The position numbers were made by a program, and so were the translations under genes. A model generated the notes under the pieces. It was not told where the DNA came from. It ran no database searches and saw nothing but the letters and a program-made list of their open reading frames with translations. A stretch of DNA of 64,000 nucleotides from contig VZTI01003941.1 in assembly GCA_013397865.1 (NCBI GenBank), positions 62,001 through 126,000 on the forward strand, given 5' to 3'. This stretch comes from Struthidea cinerea (Eukaryota; Chordata; Aves; Passeriformes; Corcoracidae). Each line of letters opens with the position of its first letter. Positions within the stretch are counted from its first letter, which is position 1. Of this stretch, positions 25,484 through 39,500 are shown one piece after another.

Positions 25484-28224
25484 CAGGCTTTTTTTGAATT
25501 TCATTGGATGAAATTGATCCAGTTGAAGAGGACAGTTGAAATGTTACTACATCTACCCACGCCAGATTGCCATTTTCTGCAGCAGTGAAGCAGTGCAAAG
25601 GCTGAGAATTCATGCAGTGAGAGAGGTTCAGTGGTGTGCAGAAATGTGTTGCAAGGCTAAAGCTGAAAGCAGAGGGCTTTACATGTGAAAGAGATTATGA
25701 TGGATCAGAAGCTGAACTCTGACTTGACAGTGTGGTATCCTTCCAAAACCAACAAAGTCAAATGTCACTCAGAGCAAATTAACAGGAATATTAAATGCAA
25801 AACATAGGAGGCAAACAGCTGTCTGCTCAGCACTGATCAGTTGTCTGCTGGAGTCCACCAGTGTGCTAAACCACCATATTTGAAAAGTGAAGCAAACACT
25901 GTAGGACATTTTAAAATGTGGCCTATAAAGAAATGTTGAATTAACTGGGCTTGCTTAATCCATAAAGGAAAAGACTATGGCAGAACATGCTTACAATTTT
26001 TTAATGTTTAAAACATTGGTCAGATACATCAGCTGATGGGCAAAAAAATGATATAACTGCAGCACTGACAATTTGAGTTACCTTATTTTTTAATTGCCGT
26101 TGTAAAGGGATAATAAAATGCTGGAACAGCTTACAAGTGCAGATGATAGACTTTCCCATCTGAATAGGTTGTACAGAGATCTTCCAGGAATGATTTCCGT
26201 AGGAGTGGAGGACAAATTAGACAATCTGAGACCAATTGTATATAGCAGGGCCAGGATTCAGAGCTCCAGAGCTGCCTCACTCTGTCAGGGACTCTGTTGG
26301 TAAAAAGGGAGTGAAGCAAAAAGAGAGAAAAAAATCAAAAATGGAAGGCAACAAGTTCTGTACCTTACCAGCTGGTAAAAAAATAGCCTTATTATACAGC
26401 ATTCTGCAAAACCTAAAGGATTGACTCAAGAATCCTGTTATGCAACAGCCTAGGCCTGCATCTTGCTCCTGCTGCCTCTCCTCAATTCTTCTGGAGCACA
26501 CAAGAGGAGGAGCTGGAAGCTGACTGACCTCTTTATTTGAACCAATGTTATTGTAATTGAATTCAAATGTCTCCCCTACTTTTTTGGCAGCTGTCCATGT
26601 ACCCTCCACCTCCCATGCCCAGTTCTGTTTTCCTTTTGGCCAAGCAGACATAGTTTTTTCTTCTGAGGAAAAAAAAGACTGACATTGGGATGCAACAGTC
26701 TGAATGCAGTTTTTTGTCCTTACCTCTCTGCTCTACATTAGGGAGTTTGAAGGTATGGCCTTCCAGTCCCAGCTCCAGTATAAAATTGAAAGCAAATCTG
26801 TAGTGCACCAAGTACCCAGTGAAAGAGAAGTGCACAACATTTATTTCATGCCGTTGTGCATGGACATGCAGCTGGGAACTTATTAGGAGATTTTGGGATC
26901 TGGTTACTTGAGGCTAATTTATTTGAGTGTTCCTTTTAAGAATCAAAGCAGAACTGCTGCACCATGAGCCACAGGGCCAGGCAGAGGCCCTATTACTAGC
27001 CATATATCAACTCCTTCTCCTCCTGAAATGAGAGGTAGACACCTGTGACAGATCTATGGATCTATGTGCCCGCCTTAGAGTTTTAGCCTCAGAATTCAGG
27101 GTAAGAGTGCTAATTTTCCGTATTTCTATACAATGAACTTTTTTTTTTCCCTGAACATTTGGATACTGAACAGCAGAGATTCAAAACATCCTTCCTAGAA
27201 AGAAAGTGGGCATTGTATGAAATACATAATATTTGCTAAACAGGGGAAGAATATAATTCTTACTCAGTTTAACTGTTCATAATTAAAAAAGTGGAATTTC
27301 TACACAAGGCATACTCTTATCTTTTTTCCTTATTGGACTTCAATCTGTTAACCACTGCCCATGAAAAAGCTGCTTTTACAGAAGCTGTGAAGCTGGAGCT
27401 GAGTTCTGATGATGGCACTGCAAGTCAAAGGTTTCCAAACTACTGTGTGCATCATTAGTGTGCTCCCAGTTATGTGGAACTGCGGTGGCAGCGAGCCAGC
27501 CGTGCCGGGTGCTGCCTGGTGGTGTTCCCGACTGCCTCTGCTGCTACCCATCATTGCTGATGATGGCATTCACATTTAACACTACTGCTGATGAAAGTAC
27601 CTGCAATTACTACAACTGCTGATGGCAGAAAGAGTTTGCTAGCCCTGCTGTAAATTACTTCCTGAGGCTTCCTTGCCAGCTTATTTCGTATTGTGAGCAA
27701 AATGCAATCTCTTGGCGCTTAGAAAGAGCTACATTAAGCAAAAGTTGTTTAAAAAGGCAGATATTATGAGACTAAGCCATATTGGTGCCATGAGCAGAAA
27801 TTCAGCATTTCGCTCTTATGGCTGATACTGTGTGAGCCAGCCTGAACCAAGAAGCAGCGTAGCTTGACGCAGTGCCCAAGCTAATCTGCCTTTTGGCAGA
27901 GTTGACAGCACAAAGCTATCCTGGTACTGGATTCAATTTGATTTATCTGAATGGTTCTATTCTCCACCACAGGAAGCTATGAAGCTGGATTTGCATTAGG
28001 TTGAGAATGTCTACATCATGCTCAGTACATTTCACGACACAGATAGATGAAAATATTCATAAGAAATATTGACCTAAGGCCAACACAAAATATTTCTTAA
28101 AAACAAGGCCAGAAACAGGTCTCCACACCACATTAAAGTCTTTATGTATAATGCAGTAAGTATTGCCCCTCTTCCACTAAATTCAATAATCTGTATTTTT
28201 TATGTTCAAATTTCAACAATTAAT
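25484..28224. other. Unique sequence, no gene recognised
   Basis: AT-rich DNA; no repeat family or exon recognised. Confidence 0.5.
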
Positions 28225-28229
28225 ATTCT
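28225..28229. repeat. Target-site duplication ATTCT, left copy
   Basis: Identical to 28625-28629; the two copies directly flank the TG...CA ends of the solo LTR. Confidence 0.7.
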
Positions 28230-28624
28230 TGTAGATAGACAAAAGTATTCTCTGCTGCGGCCCGGAGGGTAGGGAGCCAAGACACCAATATGATGTGCGA
28301 TATAAGCTCCGATTTATTGTTCTAAAGCTAGCATTTTTATACACTTTGGCCTTCCGTGCATACATCAGCCGCGTGATAGCGCCTTTATAATTGGTTACAG
28401 TCATAAAGCACGCGCCTTACATGCATCTTTAGCGTATCTTGATTGGTTGGCTCCTGTATAAGTTTTTCTTCCCTCTATGGTCTCTACCACCTGTTTCATG
28501 TCCTGTTATCGCAGTTCTTTTACTTCATTTTGCCGGATCAGCTTTTCTGTTCAAACCTTCAGGGTCAGCCTGACCCAAACGCTCGTAGTATTGTAGGGCC
28601 CCTAAGGCTCCCAAGGCTCCCGCA
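28230..28624 (-). mobile_element. Solo LTR of an endogenous retrovirus
   Basis: A 395-bp element beginning TG and ending CA, flanked by perfect 5-bp ATTCT repeats. On the minus strand it has a retroviral LTR layout. First comes a U3 region with CCAAT-like boxes and several CpGs, then a TATAAAAA box (plus positions 28334-28341), an AATAAA polyadenylation signal (28313-28318), and a U5 containing an 'attggtg' phrase that also occurs just after the signal in avian alpharetrovirus LTRs. The close spacing of TATA box and AATAAA implies a short R region. No internal retroviral sequence adjoins either end, so this is a solo LTR left by recombination. High CpG retention suggests it is younger than the other LTRs here. 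Family not assigned. Confidence 0.8.
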
Positions 28625-28629
28625 ATTCT
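28625..28629. repeat. Target-site duplication ATTCT, right copy
   Basis: Matches 28225-28229 and abuts the CA end of the LTR. Confidence 0.7.
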
Positions 28630-31600
28630 CCAGAAACTGGACCAGGCGAAATAGGTTCCCAGGCTGGAGTGACCCATACACCTGCCTCTAGTGAGGTCAA
28701 AACATAAGAATGGCTGTATCAGTCAACTTCAAAGATCCATTTCAGCCAGTGTCCTGTTTCCAATAGTAGCTAATAGTCTTGCTTAGGGTGGGTTATGTAA
28801 ATGGGGCTTGTAGGCCTATTGCCATGATCTGTGAGTTGCTCCAAAGGCTCAGATGCCCATACTGTTCAAAAGTACATGTTGGCCTTGCACAGTCAGGGAA
28901 GAAGACAGATTTAGGCAAAAAGTGAAACTTCTGCAGCTTCTTTGTTAGTGGAATGGTTCCTCCATGTTTTTGCACCAATTCATTGCCTGTCTGTACTTCT
29001 CAGTGGATCCAGTGTTTCATGAGGGCATTGGCCATCTCTGCTGCTCCTCCCAGACCTCACATACCTTCTGAATGTAATCCTGAAGCTGCGAAGTTATTTA
29101 CCTCAAAGGACAAGCTGGACTTGCTGTGATAAAGGAGGAGAGGGGAGACAAAGACAGAACCGGAACAGTGGTTTCGTCATGTCCTGGTCAGTACTGGTTC
29201 AGTTTTTTCGTGATTGGTTTTTGTTTTGGTTTTTTTTTTTTTTTTTAATAGAAAAGACATGTCAGGGTTTTTTTTGTGTTCCCACCACCTATCCCTTCCC
29301 AAAATGCTGTGGAAATGAGAATGTCAGACCAAGAACCATCTATGCCTTTTTGTACATTTGTATAAAACAAAGTAAGAGAAACAGAAAGAAAATGGGAATT
29401 TTAATTCTTACTCTTAGAGTGACATGAATGGCCCAAGCTATATTCACTATATGGGGAAGAAAGCAATTAGAAAGCAATTTACAAGTCAGAGGAAATGTCC
29501 ACTTGGTTCTTCTCAACAAAAACAGGGATCAGGATTAGTTCTAGTTAACCACTGCAAACAAAGGCAAAAGATTTATAAGGAACAAAAGATACAGGATAAC
29601 AAGAACTGTTAGCCCATCAGATGTCCTCCCACACAATTTTTTCTGCCATTTAACAGATGATCTGGATCTTAACAGTAAACCAATAATTGTGACATATGGG
29701 TGCAAGCTTTTTTGAGCCAGTGTTCAATGAGCAGAAATCTGTAGGTTGTTAATGCAAGTACATGTACATTTTATTGTCTATGTGAGTGACCAAGCAACTA
29801 ATTTGCAGCTTTGTGTGTTTTTCTTAACATATAAATACAGTCACACTTGAGACACCAGAGCAAAGTTAAATCCCTGCCAGCAAGTGCTGTCTTCTTGGGA
29901 GAAAAAGGCCATACACTGCTAGAAGATTCTTGCACTCTAAATTTAATGTTTAAATGCACAGAAATGTCTCCTTGTTGCATATCTTTGGTTATAAGTCTTT
30001 TGTGTTTGGAGGCTGGCTAGGAATTGAAATTGCTGTTTGGATAATCACAGCTTTCTTTGGATAGTAATTTAGGATTCATGCTATTAACCCCCTGCATCTC
30101 TTTGTATACATGACATTAAAAACTCCTTGCCAGAAGCAGTTAACTGTTAGATGAATGGGCCAGCAAAATGAGTGCTTACAAATAAATGCTGGGATTAAAC
30201 TGCACAGAAAGACAGGCTAAGATTTCCTTTTCATTCTTTGAGCAGTTTTTACTTTTTCCCAAATGATCATCTTTCAGCTTGAATTTTGGCATATTTGAAG
30301 TCAACCAGAAAAAATAAACCAAAACTACTAAAAAATAACAACTATGGGAAATATCAAGAAAACACTTCAGCACCTGGCATACAAGGAAAGGAGCTGAGAA
30401 AGCATTTCTTCTGTTACTGCTTTTGGGTTTTTATTTATTTATCTTTAAACAATGCTATTTCTTAGACAACTTTTGTTGGAAAGTTGAAATCTGACAAGTG
30501 AATAAACACCAGTTCAGCAAAACATTTTATTATTCAGAAAACCATTTAGCTGTGTTGAAATCCTGTTGTTGTTTCACATATATGCCTAAAGTACATATGC
30601 TTACACACTGCTCTAAATAGCCTATTGCATTGACGGCACAAGGTAACATGCACTCTGTTCTCCCTATAGATTTCTAATTTAAGCCGTATGACTCTGATGT
30701 CTTAGAAGTTATTTTTCCTTCAGCTCTTTTGGTGCTGCACTGCCAGACCATAGATATGTCTGTTCTGTAATTATCAGTGGAGAGAAATAGTTGCAGTGAG
30801 TACACTGGCACTTAAACTGGACAGTCTGAAGATAATACTGTGACTTTTAGTTGATGCATTGCTGAAATCCTCTTCTGATGTGGGTGAGTTTCAGGAATTT
30901 ATAAACTTGTTTTGTGTCTGCATTTTCCTGCTTTAAAATAACAGAGTGGTTTTTATTTTACTCTATGGATTTCAAACATGAATGCAGCATGAAGTTCAAA
31001 GCATGTGGAAAAATGAGAGTAAAAATATCGGATGGCTTCATTTGATTGAATGCAAATGTGCGCAAGGTAGAGGCCCCTATTTGAGCAAATCATTCTAGAC
31101 TTCCTTTATTGGGAAGAAACAAGCACTTTGAGAATGCTATTCTTGTTCTGTTTTAGACATTTACTTTATGAGGAGGTGGGGGGTCATTACATCTACATGA
31201 GTTAAAGTGAATTTTCATACCTAGTGAAAGAATTCTTCAGCATTTTGTATACATGAGGCTGAAAAACTTTGAGATGGATTTTCTCCAAAATATACTATGA
31301 TCTGTAAAAGTGAACAAGATGGGGCCCAGAGGAGCTGACCCCAATACTGAACTAAAGTGGACATGCTCTGTGGCTACCTGGGAGCATCCCCATTGCTGCT
31401 CTAGCTTGTTCGGGCTTTGGTATGTTTTGTGTGTTATTATTCACAGTGTGAGATCTGAGTGAGATCAGGCACCCTAAAAGTCCCACATTACCATTCTGCA
31501 GACAAGAGCAAGGTCTTGTCTTATTATTTCAGTCTTCTGTTGTTGCAACATTCAGATTCAAGCCCATCAGGCACATCGTTACGAAGGTCTGGATCACTGA

Positions 31601-33516
31601 CATGCTAAATTTAGAGGGGTGTGTGTGCCAAATTCAAGACTAAACTTCTTTCTCTAATTCTTATCAAAATCTTGGGCCTCGCTATGAGACTGTGTCCCAA
31701 AAATGTCTCTTTGATGAATTTGGGTCCAAGATCAGGTGGCCAACTCATCTAACGTCTAACAACAAAAGGCTGAGCAGGTCATCCAGTCTGTTTTCCCATC
31801 CACAGTCATCAGAGCATTTAACCCCACTGATTCTGCACTCGTCCCAGTTACTCTAGTTACAAGAAATAAACCCAGTCTTTAAAACTCTGAGTCCCAGGCA
31901 GAGTAAGAGCAACAGTGATGCCAACAGCAGTGGAGATACTGCAGGATGCTGATCAGGTGAGACATGCCCACCATCCCAGCTGGTGGTAGGCACTGCTTGC
32001 TGGGCAGGCTGGCACAGATACCCAGTGTCCCTGCCAGTTCCCAAACATGAGAAAATGACTGTGAGTTTGTGAGCAAGAAATGCCCTTAGCTTTTAAAGCA
32101 TTTTTTGCTCTGTCCTAAAGAAATGGCGCAGCTTTTCTGAGTGCTTTGGCCAATCTTTGATTCTCCAAAGAATGAAGAAAACTAGCTATTCTGAGCATAC
32201 CTGACCAGCTCACACTGGAGCTGAACTTTAGAAATGGAAACCTTTCTCTGCCACTCTTCTTGACAGGCTTAGGATCTAAAGCTGGAGATTTGCTTGGAGT
32301 CATGGTTTTAATAGAAAACCAAAGCTGTGAGGAGCGCTTTGAGGGTACTAGACCATCTGTTCTCTTTCTGATCTAGAAAGTAAGACTATGAAGACCGAAA
32401 TTTGAGCGGAATAGGGGAGCTTTTTTCAGCAGGTTCAGTTAATATTAATATTTCAGAAGACTTTTTCTTCCCATTTGTGGGCCAATAAGAAGCAACCTGG
32501 GCCTCAGTCTTTTTGCCCCTCAAGCTGTCACCATTCCACAATCTAGGATGCATCCAATTTCCCGTATGTGTAAAGTGGAGATATTTTCTTATTTCTCTAG
32601 GGTTATGGAAGGATAAAATGCATTTGTATATGTGAAATATTTAGGTATTACTTTTCTGTAATCTCCTGAAGTACCAGCTAGGGAGAATCCAAAGCAGAGG
32701 AGCAAAATAGATGGCATGGTCTTGCTGTTTCTACAATTCAGACTCTCAGCAGGGCACCTTTAACCAGTGAATTTCCACTCCTCTGTCTCTGCAGGTGCTC
32801 AGAACCATGCCATTTTCCTCTTGCTCTGCCTTGCTTCCTATTTCTCATACAGAAAGTAATAAAATCAAATTTAAAATAAGCCTACATGAGAAATGCACAA
32901 TGAAATTGAGAGCAAAAGGAAGATACAATAGAAGTCAAGGCTATCCACTTTTAATTCTGTCTTGAAAGCTAAACAATGACCATCAAATAAATGAAGGGGA
33001 GAGGGCCAAGTAGTCAAAATACTCAGCTTTTAACAGCTGAGACATATAATCTGCAATGAAACCTGTATTTAAAAGGCCAAAGTTCATAAACCCTAAAAAG
33101 TGGCATGCATTTAAAGATTAGATCTGGTAACGCACAAAAGGGAAAAAGATGTACAGATCATTTTGGGCAGGTGGGTTGCAACACTTTTATTAATTTTTTT
33201 TCATTTTATTTCACTATGAGTTTCCCTGTGCCACTTTCAGTCTGTAAGAGAAGTTATCTATACAGTTTCAGGTGAATCAAGGTTGAGGGTGAGTATCCAC
33301 ATTCACAATCTAACTTCCTGCGGCACTATCAAAGGCGATTCCCTAGTAGTAGGACACAAGTATACATGGATTATTTTGTCTGTTTTATCTACAGATATCG
33401 ACACAGGTTCATAGCCTGAAAGCATTTTAACAAGATTTGAAGTGTTCTATTCTCTCTCAGATTTTTTTTATTTTTCTCTTTTATTTTTTCTGATTTTTTT
33501 AATGGTTCTCCTTTTC
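28630..33516. other. Unique sequence, no gene recognised
   Basis: AT-rich DNA with a T run at about 29228-29246. No repeat family, RNA gene or exon recognised. Confidence 0.5.
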
Positions 33517-33519
33517 CTT

Positions 33520-33611
<92 letters not shown>

Positions 33612-33614
33612 TTA
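33517..33614. repeat. CT then CTTT microsatellite
   Basis: Five CT units followed by about 21 perfect CTTT units. It is a pure pyrimidine strand. The Lys/Glu/Arg-rich frame on the minus strand is only a translation of this repeat. Confidence 0.97.
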
Positions 33615-36319
33615 GAAAGCAGATACACAAGAAATTAAAGTATGAAATGTGAAAGAATAACAGAAGTTGAAGAATTGTATATTCAAATCTGATAAATGAA
33701 AAATGGGCACAGTATCAAACTTAATCACATTTGTATTCACAAGTTGTTGAGAGCTGACACTGATTTATGATCTATGAACAGTCACCAGATTCTGTGACTA
33801 CTTTATACAGATGCAAAGAGATGGACGGATGGATGGATAGATAAACAGACAGTGAAAAAATGTTGCAAATTGAGTAACAACAGACCTAGTTATAAAAGAT
33901 AGCTCATCCAATTAATTTTTTAAAAATCTGGAGATTTTTGAAGAGCAGATCTTTGGGAAATCTTCTACAATATGGAAAACTTTGAGAAAGCTAAACTATC
34001 CTGTTACTGTTATGCATTCAAATGTTGTTACTCCAGTACTGCAACAAAACAATCCCACTTTACCCCCAGTGCCCAACAGACTGGCAAGAGGGAGTTTCAT
34101 GCTAATATTTTGTGCCAAAGCATCACACAGAAGTATTACATTAAAAATAATCCCTTACTCTAATTCACACATTGAATTCAGCAATGCACATGCTTGTGAG
34201 CATTGAGAAAACAAGAAGTCCAAGAACATGAGTGATGCAGTGAGGAGGGACCTGAACAGAGAAATAAAAAAAAAGTGAAGAAAAATAAAGGCGAAGAAAA
34301 ATAAAAAGAGTTACGTAAATGGCACTGAAATTGACAGGACAAAAATGCATGGCTGCAGCCAATCACAATTGCACAGTAACGCCCCTTACAGACAGTTCGT
34401 CCTGGTTGTATTAATAGATAAATTAATTGAGGGGTCATAGACAAAGTAAGTGGCCCAAGTGGAAGTTTCCGTATTAACAAAGAGGAAGGCAATTCTTAGT
34501 GGCTGTCCTGACCCATCTTGCTCTTTAAGGAGAGCTTTGTGTGCCCACAGAGAGGCTGGGGTCACCACTAGCCACGCTCGTGCCTGGTGACAGAGCCTGG
34601 GAACAAGGCTCAGCCACGGGCTCATCGCTGCTGCTGCCGCTCCCATGGCCTCTTGAGAAACTCCTGGGTCTTGGGAATACAGGTGCAAGCAGGTACTGGG
34701 ATCATGAGCATGGTCCCTGTTGGTGGAAATGAATTCCTGTGGAGCCATGTGGGACCATGATTTTGGAAGTAGTCTGGCCAGAGGCTGAATTTCTTTGTAT
34801 CTCTGCTGAGTCCAGACTTTCAGAGAGCAGCACCTACTGCAGTGCTTTTGTCCAGGCAACAGTGATCAACTCTTTTGGCACCTTATCTTCAATTACCCAA
34901 GTTTCCTCATCTGTTATGAGGTGATATCAAAACTTTCTTGATTTATGGACCAAAGTCACTAATAGCACTCAAATACTGTGATAATAGCTCTCTATAATTT
35001 AATAATAGGTGGTATTCATTTAACTCAACTTGTGATTAATATTAATTTCTGCAGCCATTATGTGACTAACCTCAATGACTTCTTTCCATAAATAATGTCA
35101 TATTTTCCAAGTGCTGCAGTATCATGTCTTCTTGACTGACTATGGATTTCAATATATTATCTTGATCTACAGAAGTAATGACTATATTTGTCCTTCGTCT
35201 TCTTTTTTAGACTTAAAACCAAAGATCATTTCAGTGTCCAAATTCTCCGTTCATATTTTGCTAGCAATTTCATTGCTAGTTTTGTCAGTCTTAACACTAT
35301 CCCACTCAAGATAACACAAATTCAGTCATTGCAGCTAACATGTCTGGAAAAGTATGACAAACCAACAAATACAGTTTGTGCAAATTTTTGAAAATATATA
35401 TTTGACTCTTCTCTTTTTTGTAAATAAATACAGTTCCATTTAAATCAATGGTTCAACTAGCTTGAAACATTTGCTGTTATTTATGATTCAAATTCCTGTT
35501 AAAAGGGAGAAACTGCAAAAAAATGTTTATCAGTAACCTGACCTTTAAAGAGGGAAAAACTACCTTATAGAATTTATATCTTAATCAACTTGGAAAAGAG
35601 ATTAATAGCTTGATATGTCTACATATGCATTATTCATATTTTTCCAACATAAGCTGTCCATAAATTCACCCAAGGAGGTATTAGGCACCAAAGAGCATCT
35701 CTCTGCCTGCTGCTAAGGCTTTTCTTCAGTCCATATTGCTTATATGCAAAGAATTGCTCAGCAAAGACCTCACCTGTACTCCCAGAGAGAAATCTCAAAC
35801 CCACTTAGCATGAATTGACAGCTTGGATGGATCAAGTCCTTGTGGACCGAATACGTACACCTTGGACCACAGACAAATGGCTTAAATTCAGATTTTCCCA
35901 CAAATTCTATGCATACTCTGTGTCCAAACTGTGGCCAGTCTAATCTGGCACTCTGGAGAGGAAACCTATGAGCCAGACTGCTCACGCTGCTCTTAAACTC
36001 ACATTGTAAATAACCCATGAATAGTACAAAATTTACAGACTTAGACCTATCAAGCATGCCCTTCAAACATTTGTGATGGCCACATATTGCCATTATCAAT
36101 TAGATTTCACTTAGATTTTGTGCAAGAAGATAAGGGAATTGCTTTTAAAAATGTTACGACTTGTCAAAGTTTTTGTTGATTCTGTGTGGATGCTGAAAAG
36201 CTCTGGTAGGGAAATCTTTCAGCTTTCTGCAGCGTTCTGTGAGAACTTTGCAGTTCTCACAGAAGCTATGAAAAACACTGCTATGGGTTTTGTAAACTAA
36301 CTCCTTATCTTGCACCTGG
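33615..36319. other. Unique sequence with short GGAT run and a GC-richer patch
   Basis: A short GGAT/GATA run lies at about 33822-33842. The patch at 34500-34860 is GC-richer and holds a 157-codon minus-strand frame (34386-34859) with no recognisable domain, low-complexity Ala/Ser segments and no splice support; I treat it as chance. Confidence 0.45.
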
Positions 36320-36558
36320 GTTTGTTATGCAAGATTGTTATGGTTCTAGCCTTCTGATATTTTGGAATAAGTGTCTTAGAGCTTGACCAATCCCCTCAAG
36401 GGGTGGACGGCCGAGCACCCAATTGTCTTATGCCGTTCAACACATTCTTTGCGATCCATGTTATAAAATGATGATTTAATTAATTAATACAGAACTATGA
36501 ACTGTTTTCTTCCTGAACTTGGATCGTGTTGTTTCTCGCCGTTCTTGGTATTTTACAG
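36320..36558 (+). mobile_element. Possible LTR remnant
   Basis: A CpG-bearing block in AT-rich DNA, starting near TGTTATG and ending near TTTTACA. It has a TATAAAA box at 36462-36468, followed by a region with 'tgtttctcgccgttcttgg' that resembles an LTR R/U5 segment. I see no clear polyadenylation signal and no target duplication, so the boundaries are approximate. It could instead be a unique CpG-containing regulatory element. Confidence 0.35.
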
Positions 36559-39500
36559 TGACAATTCTGCAGTGTAATGATGGCAAGTCTTGCTCTGCCC
36601 TTTATGACTATTTCTGTTAGTAAGGACAAACTGCTCTTTATTGAGCCCCGAGAAGGAGAAATTTATTTAGGCCGTATGAGATGAGAAACAGGAAACATTA
36701 AGTCCTGAACAGGGACATAAGAGAGGAGATGAGCAAGGAAGTACTGCTAGGGGCAGGAGCAACAGAAAGAACCAGCTCTACTTGTGAGGAGAACTCAAAG
36801 ATGAATAATTATTTCGTAATTTGATAAATCTCAAAATAGATAAAATTTAAACATCTCTCTCAAAGTTCTCACTGAATCACATCCCATTGAACAAACCAGA
36901 ATGCCTTCCTGGCCTTGCTGTACTTAGCAGGGGACATGCTGGTCAGGTCTTGGCCTGAAAAAATGCTTTGAAATAACATTTTCAGTAATGTCTCTTACAG
37001 TATAAAGCACCTCGTGATTCCCAAGTGGATGAGGCTCTGGCCATTGACCTCTAGTCATGCCAGTGAAGAACAGTTCAAAATGACAGCAAAGCAAATTTAG
37101 ATGACATTTGTGAAATGTTTTGGACAACTGTTCTGCATTTTTCCATGTTTCATTGTTCTTTTATGAGCAAAAGCAGAAAATAAAATGGAAACACATTTAA
37201 AGTCAGAGCTGTAATGTGGCTGCTTATTTGTTAATTTCATTTTTTAAAAGGCCTTGCAGAAATTGTAGACAGTTCGTTCAAGTGATTCTACAGGAGGCTG
37301 ACGAAGAGCCAATTTATTCTTTGCATATGAGCTGCCCTCTGTCTGCATATAAACCATGTGATTTGCCAATAAGAAAGAGCAGCTGGAGGCTTAGTGACAT
37401 CTGAGGGACAGGGAAAAAAACACAGAACAACCAGTGGCTGTTTAATGTCTCTCAAACTTCTGTAAAAGACACTATTCCAGCAATAAAATTGCCATGTGGT
37501 GTTTGTCAGTGAAATTTCTGTATATAAAGAACACAATTTTTAATGTCATCACGCTTAAACTTTAACCTGTTGGCAAACTGTTTGCAGTGCCTGGTAGCCC
37601 AAGGTCTCCTTGTACCTGACTGCTTTCTGTTGCTGCCCCACTGTCAGGCTAAAAAATGAAATGTTAGTTGTTCCTACCCTAATGGAAGAGTCTGCTTCAA
37701 AATTAAGTAATTTTAGTTAAGGAAATATTCTGAACATTTGGTAGATTGTAGACACAATTAATTCTCCTATTTTTTTTTCTGTGGGATTTTTTTTGTTTGT
37801 TTGGACAGCTTGGAAAGATCATCTAATACTTTCTCCTGCCCCGTGGCAGCATCAGAAATACTGGTCTGTTCCTTGGGGCTGTTTGTTTAACTTGTGTTAA
37901 AATAGTTTGCTTGGCAACAATTCAACATTCACTATCTTACAGATACAAATAATGTTGGTTTTTTTTTTTCTATTTTCTAACCAAAATAGCCCTTGATGAA
38001 AATTGTTCCTAATACCTCTTGTCCTGTCCACTCTGTGAAGAGAGATTATTCTCTCCCTCTATTTTTTTTTCCCATCAGGCTTTTATGTTTGAAGCTTGTT
38101 TTAATGTCTTCCTTTAGCTTTGTTAAACTTGGTTGTTCTTGAGACACCTGAGTTCCTCCAACAATTAATCTCAGCCTTTTAACAAGATTGAAACAGACAC
38201 AAAGGAATGAGGAAGACACACAAAAAATTAGTAGTAAAATTAATCAGGAACTGAGGAAGAAACACTCATTGCACATGAGATTCTTGGTGACCTAGTGAAG
38301 AATATGTATCTCAAACCTCAGTACAGGTCAAGTTCACAAAACTTAGCTACATAAGGTAGATAACACTGGATTTCTTTTTATGTTAAAAGACATAGGCCTC
38401 AATATCTTAATTGCATCTTTGCAGAAAAATTAGGCTTTTACTGAAATAATTCAATATTTCACAGTGTCAATCAGTAACAAGTGCATTGATAAATATGTTT
38501 TTCTCTAAAAAACAGAAAATAAATAATAAACATATAAAGCACAATAACCTTTCTGAAGATGTCAGTTTTCTTTAGACTGAGTAAGAAAGCCTCAATAGTA
38601 CAAATTTAAGTTTTGTTTTCCTTTTCTCAGGATACCATCAAAGTCAGAAGGAGGGGATATATTTTGCCAATACCTGCAGGAGAATATAGGAACAAAAAAG
38701 GACAAATTAAAACATAAAAGGCAATGAAAAATACAATCCAGCTGTATAATATCTGAAACAACCAGTTTCAGGTCTTAAATTTTCCCTACAGTTAAAACCA
38801 CTCTGTACAAGCTGGTATCCTGGAGTTAAAATATACACTGCAGAAGCTGGTAACCTGGATACAATCTTTACACCAGGGAAAAAAAACCCCAAACCTGAAA
38901 ACATGCCGGAATTCAAAACAAACATTGAAGGAGCTAGTACCTGGCTCTAACATTTCGTTGAATAATATGTTCTTCCCAGAAAACATTATTTTTATTGTCA
39001 TTGGGCTATTCATCAAAACCAGACTTTCTGATAGTGCTTGCCCACGGTGAATATTAATTCTAAACTGGGATTTTAGCCACTGGCTTTCTCTTATGAATGC
39101 ACCTACTCAAATGCAATACACTGATGGGCTTATTTTATAGTGAAATAATGTGGTTTGGATTGAATTTTTCTGGTTTGAAAAAAAGAAACATCATTTGCAA
39201 AGATGTAAGAGTTTATACAATTCTCTTAAAAAGTGAATAGAAAATTTCAGACCGACTCAATAATGTGACGTCACTGATTGGTAAAATCCTTCTGAAAACA
39301 AGACCTTCACATGGAAGGATGAAATCTCATTTCAGCTGGTGTCTTTGGGAAGGAATGAATTTTGCTCCCAGAAAGCTTAAATCTTTCAGTTCATAATTTT
39401 TTCTCTAATTTTCAGGATATCTTTGATCTGTAAATAAAACTTGTTCATGTTCACACTTAATTTTTTATTCCCCATGATGAGTTATTTTTTTCTTGCTTCT

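Noticed and set aside
33389..33628. Lys/Glu/Arg-rich frame on the minus strand
   Set aside because: Direct translation of the CTTT microsatellite.
34386..34859. 157-codon open frame on the minus strand
   Set aside because: It lies in a GC-richer patch where stops are scarce, carries low-complexity Ala/Ser runs, and shows no domain.
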